64,000 nucleotides of DNA from Erysipelotrichaceae bacterium. GTDB taxonomy: Bacteria > Bacillota_I > Bacilli_A > Erysipelotrichales > Erysipelotrichaceae. Made by a program: the position numbers and the translations under genes. The notes under the pieces are model-generated. The model was not told where the DNA came from, made no database searches, and worked only from the letters and a program-made list of their open reading frames with translations. Within the stretch, counting starts at the first letter, position 1. Every line of letters begins with the position of its first letter. Below, piece after piece: positions 22,409-29,910 of this stretch. The DNA is taken from positions 1 to 64,000 of the forward strand of contig JARKSP010000047.1 in assembly GCA_029974225.1 (NCBI GenBank), given 5' to 3'.

Positions 22409-23401
22409 ATGGCTAGATACAGAAGAAAAGATAGCGGCCCGGGTTCATGGCTCGTTATCATTATATTAATAAGTGTTTTTTCAGGACTTGCTGAGTTTGT
22501 TTTGGGCAGTGCTTTTGGTTTGCTGGGATTATTCTTTGAAGTTATCGTTCCCTTGCTGATGTTTGCGGGCATCCTGTTTGCTCCCCTTATCTTTATCGGA
22601 ATTGGTATCAAGATAATTGTCGATGCCATTAAAAAACATAGAGGTGTCAGCACTTCTAAAACTGTCAGCAGCACCGCTACTCCTACCGTTTCTCATAAAA
22701 GACTGTTAAAACAGATTAATAAATTCTTTGATAAAAATCAGCAGCTGAACATTGATGAAGAGACATATCTGTTACTGACTGATAGAAATAATGTTTCTCT
22801 GGAAACAATTGATATCTATATGCGTGAAGAATATATCGGAACACTGAAAGACTATTTCAATGCTTATCCTAATTCTTTCAACTCGCTGTCTAATCTGATC
22901 AGCAAATACCTCAATGCCAAAAACCTGAATGAAAAGCAGGTTGTTGAAGAAATCAAAAAGGAAGTTACCAGAACCTTTGAAAAGGACTGTGCTTTCTATA
23001 TTAAAGAATTATCACAGCTTAAAGATGGAATTGAAAACCAGCAGGTTACCAAGGGACTGGAAGAAACAATTCATCATCTAAAGGCAATCAAGAAAATTGA
23101 AGACGAATTTACCGAAAGTAAAAGTAAAACCGTTAAGCTATATCAGTATTATCTGCCAATGCTGACTGATATTGTCAATAACTATAAACGCCTATCGTTA
23201 AATGTAGATAGTAATGCCGACTTTAAAAACAGTGAGGACCGCCTGCTTAAAACTACCGTCCTAATCAATGGAGCTTTAAGCACTATCTCAGGTTCTTTAG
23301 TTGAGGATTACTATACTGAACTGAATGTTGACATGCGTACACTGGAATCTATCTTGAAAAAGGATGGTCTGGTAGATGAATTACAGAATCAGGAGGGATA
23401 A
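22409..23401 (+). CDS. XpaC-like (5-bromo-4-chloroindolyl phosphate hydrolysis family) membrane protein
   Basis: 330 aa; two N-terminal TM segments; C-terminal KLYQYYLPMLTDIVNNYKRL...ALSTISGSLVEDYYTELNVDMRTLESILKKDGL resembles the XpaC family; near telA. Confidence 0.65.
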   Translation: MARYRRKDSGPGSWLVIIILISVFSGLAEFVLGSAFGLLGLFFEVIVPLLMFAGILFAPLIFIGIGIKIIVDAIKKHRGVSTSKTVSSTATPTVSHKRLLKQINKFFDKNQQLNIDEETYLLLTDRNNVSLETIDIYMREEYIGTLKDYFNAYPNSFNSLSNLISKYLNAKNLNEKQVVEEIKKEVTRTFEKDCAFYIKELSQLKDGIENQQVTKGLEETIHHLKAIKKIEDEFTESKSKTVKLYQYYLPMLTDIVNNYKRLSLNVDSNADFKNSEDRLLKTTVLINGALSTISGSLVEDYYTELNVDMRTLESILKKDGLVDELQNQEG

Positions 23402-23404
23402 ACT

Positions 23405-23935
23405 ATGAGTGAAAAACCTTGGAGCGAATCATTGGATGAAATGTTAGCCAAGTTAAACAATGGTGACTTTGTCGATCAGAGTCTTTACGAGTTTGAAAAA
23501 ACCATCAATGACAGTGTCTTAGGAGCTCGCTATCAGAGCACCCGAAAAGGCAGCACCTATTCAACAACCAACTATAAAACTGTCGTTCCACATATTGACA
23601 GAGCGGTAGAAAATGCCAAGTACAGTTCCAGATATCTGCATATTGTCAATTGTCTGGAAAATATCGTTTACCACAGATATCCGGAAAGCAAAAAGGATGG
23701 CTATCAGAAAGCTATCAGCTACTACCTGGAAGAAATCAAGAAACATCAGAGTTCTTTAAAGGCTTTCGATATCCAGGTCAGTGAAGATATGGCCGCCTAT
23801 AAAAACAGAGTCAGATCTTCCAACACTGATGATTATTTAAGAGGCTATTATGATGCCCTGCTGATGGTTAAAAAGATTTTAAACAATTCAAAACTGGCAA
23901 AGCTGGCAGAACTGGCTAATAAGGTTGGTAAATAA
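23405..23935 (+). CDS. Hypothetical protein, no family recognised
   Basis: 176 aa; clear RBS; located between XpaC-like and AAA+ genes with 3-nt and 2-nt spacers. Confidence 0.75.
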   Translation: MSEKPWSESLDEMLAKLNNGDFVDQSLYEFEKTINDSVLGARYQSTRKGSTYSTTNYKTVVPHIDRAVENAKYSSRYLHIVNCLENIVYHRYPESKKDGYQKAISYYLEEIKKHQSSLKAFDIQVSEDMAAYKNRVRSSNTDDYLRGYYDALLMVKKILNNSKLAKLAELANKVGK

Positions 23936-23937
23936 GT

Positions 23938-25986
23938 ATGACAAAGAAAAAAACGGAACGAGAACTGCTCTATGAGAAGGTATTAGGTAAAAATGCTCCC
24001 AAAAGAACATTAACTGAATCCGATATCTCAATATTGAAAAACAATCCCTTCACTAATGAGCCATTAAGTGATGAGCTGCAGCGACTGAAAGAAAACAGCG
24101 ATAAAATCAAGCAGCAGACCCAGACCCTGATGGACCAGATTTACAGTGTTGATTTTGATATGGATATTGATACCTTAAAACAGTCTATCAAGGATGATTT
24201 TGGCTCTGAATTTCCCATTGAACAGGTCAGTACCATCAACATTGTTGAAAACCAGGCTGAACTGAACAGCAAATTTGAATATATCGAAAACAAATTAAAC
24301 ACGGTTGTCAAAAAACAGGAAAACTATATTTCTTCTCTTTGCCGCGCTTTTAAAAGACCGTTCATTATGGGTCAGCAGTTAAGCGGGCTAAATGCCGGTA
24401 TTCTGATTACCGGAGAAAGCCATACCGGCAGACACAGCTCAATCGAACAGATGGGCAAGCTGCTGCTGGAAACAAATATCCTTTCCAACAGTAAAGTCTA
24501 CACCATTGATCTGTTAAAGTATGCCAGCAAGGAAGATGAAAATAACTTTATTATTGACCTATACGGCGCTATCAATAACTCACAGATTATCATCTTCGAT
24601 GGTATCAGTTCAATCAGCCCCTCATATCTGGGTTTTATCGAGGAAATCCTGGTTGACGGCAGGCTGTCACTGAACAAGCGCTATATTCTGAATAACAGAC
24701 AGCTGGTTGAAGCGACTACTTCACTGGTTAAAAATACTGTTTCCGAGTTAAACTTCAAGGGCAAGTATCTGATTTTTATCACTACACTTAAAACCAATAA
24801 ACTGCTGAATGTTGTAGGTTCAAGATTTATCAATACCATCTCTGATTCTCTATATACCAATAAGTTATCCCGAGATGACATTATTGAAATCTATCCTCCT
24901 AAGCTGGACAGTTTCAAACTGAGATGTCTGACCAATCTGAACATCAACATCAGCTGTGATGACAGTTTTATCGATTATATCAAAGACCAGTACCGTTCAG
25001 AAAATGTCAGGTTTCTGATTGACTCATTTGACAGAATCTATGGCGGTCTGTCGGAATATAAACTTTCAGAAAAAATTACCGAAACTTTTGATGTCAGCCT
25101 GCAGTATCGAGACAGAGAACTGTTCATCAATGATGAACCCCTGCAGAAATATCTGCCAAAGGTAATTGATAATGCTATTGAAGAGGTACAGAAAGAACTG
25201 GATAACATTGTCGGCTTAACAACTATTAAAAACTATATTCTGTCTTTGCAGGACTTCTATGCAGCTCAGAAACTACGACAGAAAGAAGGTCTGTCAACTA
25301 CTGAAGTCAGTAAGCATATGATTTTCACCGGCAATCCGGGAACCGGTAAAACAACCATTGCCCGACTGCTGGCTAAATATCTTAAGGCGATTGGCGTCTT
25401 AAGCAATGGACAGCTGATTGAAGTCAGCCGCAATGACCTGGTCGGTAAGTATGTCGGTCATACTGCTCCACTGACTATGCAGGTCATCAAATCAGCCATG
25501 GGCGGTATCCTGTTTATTGACGAAGCCTATTCACTGTATCGGGGAACTAATGATTCCTTTGGCCTGGAATGTATCGATACCCTGGTAAAGGCGATGGAGG
25601 ACAATCGTGAAGACATCATCGTTATTCTGGCGGGCTATACCAGAGAAATGCAGGACTTCCTGGAATCTAACTCCGGTCTGAAATCAAGGTTCCCTAATCA
25701 GATTGAATTCCCTGACTATACCGGACAGGAATTATATGATATCGCCATGATTAATGCTAAAAGCAAGGGCTATAAGGTTGCTGATGAAGTGACAGCGCCA
25801 TTAACTGACTACTTTACCAGAGTTCAGGAAAATGACTCGGTAAGAAGCGGTAACGGACGTCTCTCTAGAAATGTTATTGAAGAAGCTATCAGATATCAGT
25901 CAACCAGAATCCTGAATGACAGTGCCGCACAGATTGATCTGCTGACACTGGAAGACTTTAAACCTATAATTGAAAAGGAAGCTTAA
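23938..25986 (+). CDS. AAA+ ATPase, CbxX/CfxQ (SpoVK)-like, with degenerate N-terminal AAA module
   Basis: 682 aa; C-terminal GNPGTGKTTIARLLAKYLKAIG, GGILFIDEAYSLYRG, GRLSRNVIEEA; N-terminal GILITGESHTGRHSSIEQMGK and IIIFDGISS. Confidence 0.88.
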   Translation: MTKKKTERELLYEKVLGKNAPKRTLTESDISILKNNPFTNEPLSDELQRLKENSDKIKQQTQTLMDQIYSVDFDMDIDTLKQSIKDDFGSEFPIEQVSTINIVENQAELNSKFEYIENKLNTVVKKQENYISSLCRAFKRPFIMGQQLSGLNAGILITGESHTGRHSSIEQMGKLLLETNILSNSKVYTIDLLKYASKEDENNFIIDLYGAINNSQIIIFDGISSISPSYLGFIEEILVDGRLSLNKRYILNNRQLVEATTSLVKNTVSELNFKGKYLIFITTLKTNKLLNVVGSRFINTISDSLYTNKLSRDDIIEIYPPKLDSFKLRCLTNLNINISCDDSFIDYIKDQYRSENVRFLIDSFDRIYGGLSEYKLSEKITETFDVSLQYRDRELFINDEPLQKYLPKVIDNAIEEVQKELDNIVGLTTIKNYILSLQDFYAAQKLRQKEGLSTTEVSKHMIFTGNPGTGKTTIARLLAKYLKAIGVLSNGQLIEVSRNDLVGKYVGHTAPLTMQVIKSAMGGILFIDEAYSLYRGTNDSFGLECIDTLVKAMEDNREDIIVILAGYTREMQDFLESNSGLKSRFPNQIEFPDYTGQELYDIAMINAKSKGYKVADEVTAPLTDYFTRVQENDSVRSGNGRLSRNVIEEAIRYQSTRILNDSAAQIDLLTLEDFKPIIEKEA

Positions 25987-25998
25987 ACTTCCTTTTTT
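25974..25998 (+). terminator. Intrinsic terminator overlapping AAA+ stop codon
   Basis: AAAGGAAG CTTAAA CTTCCTTT followed by Ts. Confidence 0.7.
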
Positions 25999-26099
25999 TA
26001 GCCTGCAGTAGTAGTTTATATGCTATTTACCTGGAATTTAAATGCTTTTTACCAAAGAGTTAACAGCCGGTTATTAAAAGATTATACTATTGCGCCAGT

Positions 26100-26110
26100 T
26101 ATGTTATAAT
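26100..26110 (+). promoter_or_regulatory. Extended -10 promoter element (TATGTTATAAT) of telA-like gene
   Basis: Exact TATGnTATAAT motif 38 nt upstream of ATG. Confidence 0.6.
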
Positions 26111-26148
26111 TAAAGAGATGATGAAAGACAAAATGGAGGATTAAAATA

Positions 26149-27291
26149 ATGGATCAAGAAAAAATCGTCTTAACTTTAGACCCGAAAGCTGAAAAAGTTC
26201 AAGCTGAAGCAATAGCTGAAACCATTGAAAAAACAGATGTTGTTCCCGCAAAACTGGACTTATCAACTTTATCGGAAGAAGAAATTAAAATGGTAAATGA
26301 ATTTGCGGAAAAAATTGATATCACTGATACTGATGTTATCATGAGCTATGGTGCTAATTCTCAAAAGAAAATTTCCAACTTCTCTACAACCACTTTAGAA
26401 AATGTCAAAACTAAAGACCTGGGTCAAATCGGTGGTATGATTTCTGATCTGGTTGTCGAATTAAAAGACTTCGATGCCGGAGAAGAAACAAAGGGATTAA
26501 AAGGTTTTTTTCGAAAAGGAAAAAATAAACTGGAAGCCTTAAAGGCTAAATATGACAAAGTAGATAATAACGTGGAAAAAATCTGTACTTTACTGGAAGG
26601 TCACCAGATTACATTATTGAAGGATATCGCTGTTTTAGATGAACTTCATGATAAAAATGAAGTCAATAAAAAAGAGTTGACCATGTACATCATTGCCGGT
26701 CAGAAAAAACTGGAACAGGCGGTTAATGTTGAACTTCCTAGATTAAAAGCTATCGCTCAGGAAACAGGTTTAGTTGAAGATGCTCAGAGAGCTAACGACT
26801 ATGCTCAGCTGATCAACCGTTTTGAAAAGAAAATCCATGATCTGGAAATGACCAGAATGATTGCTATTCAGATGTCGCCACAGATCAGACTGATTCAGAA
26901 CAATGACACCCTGATGGCAGAAAAGATTCAATCTACCCTGGTCAATACTATTCCTTTATGGAAATCTCAGATGGTTATTGCTCTTGGCCTGTCACATGCT
27001 AAAGATGCCATCGATGCCGAAGCAGCTGTTGATAAGATGACCAATGAACTACTGAGAAAGAATGCTGAAGCATTAAAACAGGGTACCGTTGAAACTGCTC
27101 AGGCAAGTGAAAGAAGTATTGTTGAAATTGAAACCTTACAGTACACTAACAGATCGCTGATTGAAACACTGGATGAAGTATTAAGAATTCAATCTGACGG
27201 CCGAGCAAGAAGAAATGCTGCGGAAGTGGAACTGAGAAAACTGGAAAACGAATTAAAGAACAAACTTCTGGAAATCAGAAAGGACAAATAA
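26149..27291 (+). CDS. TelA/toxic anion resistance family protein
   Basis: 380 aa; LGQIGGMISDLVVELKDFD, GFFRKGKNKLEALKAKYDKVDNNVEKICTLLEGHQITLLKDIAVLDELHDKN, IQMSPQIRLIQNNDTLMAEKIQSTLVNTIPLWKSQMVIALGL are characteristic. Confidence 0.93.
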   Translation: MDQEKIVLTLDPKAEKVQAEAIAETIEKTDVVPAKLDLSTLSEEEIKMVNEFAEKIDITDTDVIMSYGANSQKKISNFSTTTLENVKTKDLGQIGGMISDLVVELKDFDAGEETKGLKGFFRKGKNKLEALKAKYDKVDNNVEKICTLLEGHQITLLKDIAVLDELHDKNEVNKKELTMYIIAGQKKLEQAVNVELPRLKAIAQETGLVEDAQRANDYAQLINRFEKKIHDLEMTRMIAIQMSPQIRLIQNNDTLMAEKIQSTLVNTIPLWKSQMVIALGLSHAKDAIDAEAAVDKMTNELLRKNAEALKQGTVETAQASERSIVEIETLQYTNRSLIETLDEVLRIQSDGRARRNAAEVELRKLENELKNKLLEIRKDK

Positions 27292-27294
27292 TAA

Positions 27295-27555
27295 ATGACT
27301 CCTTTTCTGGTTGCCTTTGGTTCAGTGGCTGCTGTTTATCTGTATGTTAAATATCGCAAAATGAAATCGATTAATCATGTCAACGAGACTTATGATGGTG
27401 ATGTTTATAAAAAATATCATAAGCGTAAACCTTTCGGTAAAAACAGAAGGCATCTGGTCAGACCAAATGATGACTTTACAAAAAGAAAGCCTTATAGTGT
27501 TACTCTGGAGAATCCAAAGTATCGTGAGAAGGCTGCTGATGAAAATAAAGAATAA
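27295..27555 (+). CDS. Small basic membrane-anchored protein, unknown function
   Basis: 86 aa; N-terminal hydrophobic segment then Lys/Arg-rich tail; 3 nt after telA stop. Confidence 0.65.
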   Translation: MTPFLVAFGSVAAVYLYVKYRKMKSINHVNETYDGDVYKKYHKRKPFGKNRRHLVRPNDDFTKRKPYSVTLENPKYREKAADENKE

Positions 27556-27602
27556 TAAAAGTCGTCTTTAAAAAGGAAGCTATCCTTTTCAAACCAAATT
27601 AA

Positions 27603-27629
27603 AACTCAAGTTTAAGCTTGAGTTTTTTA
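27603..27629. terminator. Bidirectional terminator between telA cluster and bactofilins
   Basis: AACTCAAG TTTAAG CTTGAGTT followed by T-tract. Confidence 0.75.
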
Positions 27630-27632
27630 TTT

Positions 27633-28142
27633 TTACTTTTGTTTTCGGACTGCTAAATTGCCAACGACAACTGCTCCTGATTCAATACTGATTGAACCCG
27701 TGATAATGTTGCCTTCAATAACACTGTTGCCAGCAATCTTCAGTTCATTTGCTGATTCGATGTTGCCTTTGATACTGGCATTCACATAAGCATTTTTAGC
27801 TTTGATATTACCGACTACACTGCTGCCGGTAATTGACAGTTTTGTGCGGCAGTTAATATCACCATTGATTTTTGAACCTTCTTCAGCTGTCAGCTGTTCA
27901 GCATTTACCAGACCGTCAACAGTACCATAAATATCCGCACTGCCGGCAACATCAACCAGACCCTTTACATAACCCATGATTTCAATGTTGCCACCACAGA
28001 TAATCTTGCTGTTTTCTTTGCCTTCAATAACGGTTGAAGAACCAATAACAGTTAGTTCATCATCATTATTTGAAACTTTTTTGCTGTCACCTTTGAATGG
28101 AGATTCAAAGTTTACTGACTGAAATAATCCTTTTTCTTTCAT
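27633..28142 (-). CDS. Bactofilin / polymer-forming cytoskeletal protein
   Basis: 169 aa; ELTVIGSSTVIEGKENSKIICGGNIEIMGYVKGLVDVAGSADIYGTVDGLVNAE beta-helical repeats. Confidence 0.85.
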   Translation of the reverse strand: MKEKGLFQSVNFESPFKGDSKKVSNNDDELTVIGSSTVIEGKENSKIICGGNIEIMGYVKGLVDVAGSADIYGTVDGLVNAEQLTAEEGSKINGDINCRTKLSITGSSVVGNIKAKNAYVNASIKGNIESANELKIAGNSVIEGNIITGSISIESGAVVVGNLAVRKQK

Positions 28143-28161
28143 AATCTTAACTCCTCACAAA

Positions 28162-28764
28162 TTAACGTTTAATTGAAATGGTCGCATTTAATACTGCACC
28201 ACTGGCTACAGAAATACTTCCTGTCACAATCTTACCGGTTATTGAACCGGTTGAGGTAATCTTCAATTCATTAATTATCTCTAAATCACCTTCAACATTT
28301 GAGTTAATGTAAGCATTTTTAGCAGCAATGTTTCCAACTATACTGCTGTCGCTGACAGCATTAACATCTGCTTTACAGATGATATTACCTAATACTTTAG
28401 CGCCAGTTTCTAAAGTTACATCATTAGCCTGAATATCACCTTCAATTGTTCCGTAAATATCAGCACTGCCGTTTACAGAAACGTTTCCCTTAATCTGTCC
28501 CTTAACTTTGATATTTCCACCACATGAAATATTTGAATCGATAACTGTTGAAGAACCTATAACAGTATATTCTCCATCATTATCCTCAACTCTGGTCGGA
28601 GCAGCAAAATAAGAAGCACTTTTTTTGTCATCTTTAAACGGACTTTCAAACTTAATGCTTTCAAATAAAGGTACTTCCACCTCTTTTACATCATCAATAC
28701 TTTCAATTCTCTCTAAGATTTCATCTAAATCCTGGGGATTTCTATTATCTTCACTCATATACAA
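28162..28764 (-). CDS. Bactofilin / polymer-forming cytoskeletal protein
   Basis: 200 aa; EYTVIGSSTVIDSNISCGGNIKVKGQIKGNVSVNGSADIYGTIEGDIQANDVTLETGAKVLGNI repeats; paralog of adjacent gene. Confidence 0.86.
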   Translation of the reverse strand: MYMSEDNRNPQDLDEILERIESIDDVKEVEVPLFESIKFESPFKDDKKSASYFAAPTRVEDNDGEYTVIGSSTVIDSNISCGGNIKVKGQIKGNVSVNGSADIYGTIEGDIQANDVTLETGAKVLGNIICKADVNAVSDSSIVGNIAAKNAYINSNVEGDLEIINELKITSTGSITGKIVTGSISVASGAVLNATISIKR

Positions 28765-28805
28765 CTCTCCTATTTACTGTATTTATTATAGATTAATTAT
28801 GACAA

Positions 28806-29910
28806 TTAATCAATTTGACTCTTCAGGTAAGAATAAATAAAATTATCTATCTGACCATCCATCACTTTCTCAACATTTGTTTCCTCATAATCAGTACGAT
28901 GGTCTTTAACCAGAGTATAGGGACAGAAGATGTAACTTCTGATCTGTGAGCCCCACTCGATAAGTTTCTGCTCACCTTTGATGGTTGCCAATTTTGCCTG
29001 CTGCTCTTCAATATGTCTTTGATAGAGTTTGCTTTTTAGCATATTAATGGCTCTTTCCTTGTTTTGAAGCTGGCTTCTTTCTGACTGACAGGTTGCTATC
29101 AGACCTGTTGGCTTGTGAATAACTCTAACTGCGGAATCGGTTTTATTGACATGCTGTCCACCCGCTCCTGAAGCCCGATGAGTTTCGATCTCCAGATCTT
29201 CAGGCTTCATATCAATTATAATATCATCCTCAAACTCAGGCATCACATCGACACTGGCAAAAGAGGTATGTCTTCGGCCGCCAGAATCAAAAGGCGAGAT
29301 TCTTACCAGTCGATGAACTCCCTTTTCCCCTTTCAGATAGCCATAGGCAAGCGGGCCTTCAACCAGGATACTGCAGGATTTAAGACCGGCTTCATCACCA
29401 TCCAGATAATCCAGTACCGTGACTTTAAAATCCTTCAAAGCACAGTATCTGGTATACATTCGATATAACATTTCCGCCCAGTCCTGTGATTCCGTTCCTC
29501 CGGCTCCGGGATGCAGTTCAACAATAGCATTATGGCGATCATAAGGTTCTGATAATAAAACCTTTATTTCAAACTGCTGATAATTCTCTAGGATTTCACC
29601 AAATTCCTGCTGTACCAGCATCAATATTTCTTCATCTTCATCTTCTTTTAAAGAGCTTAACAGATCTCCAATCTCTGTAATTGCCGTTGACAGCTGCTGC
29701 AGATTAGCTAACAAATCCTTTAAGGAATTGGCTTCACTGATTAGGCTCTGAGCTTTTTTTCTATCTGACCAGAAACTTTCTTCCAGCATGAGACTGTCTA
29801 TCTCATCAATTCTTTTTTGTTTGCTTTCCGTGTCAAAGAGACTCCTTTAAAGCTTCTACATTAGTAGAAATGCTCGCCAGCTGCCCTCTGATTTCATATA
29901 GTTCCATCAT
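28806..29910 (-). CDS. prfB: Peptide chain release factor 2 with programmed +1 frameshift
   Basis: Zero frame MMELYEIRGQLASISTNVEALKESL-TGA (29910..29833), slip CTTTGAC at 29838..29832, then +1 frame DTESKQKRIDEIDSLMLEESFWSD...; GAGGQHVNKTDSAVRV motif. Confidence 0.96.

Noticed and set aside
22409-27555. Calling this cluster a tellurite-resistance operon
   Set aside because: TelA-family membership does not demonstrate tellurite resistance; no TerB/TerC/TerD or TehA/TehB signatures are visible here.
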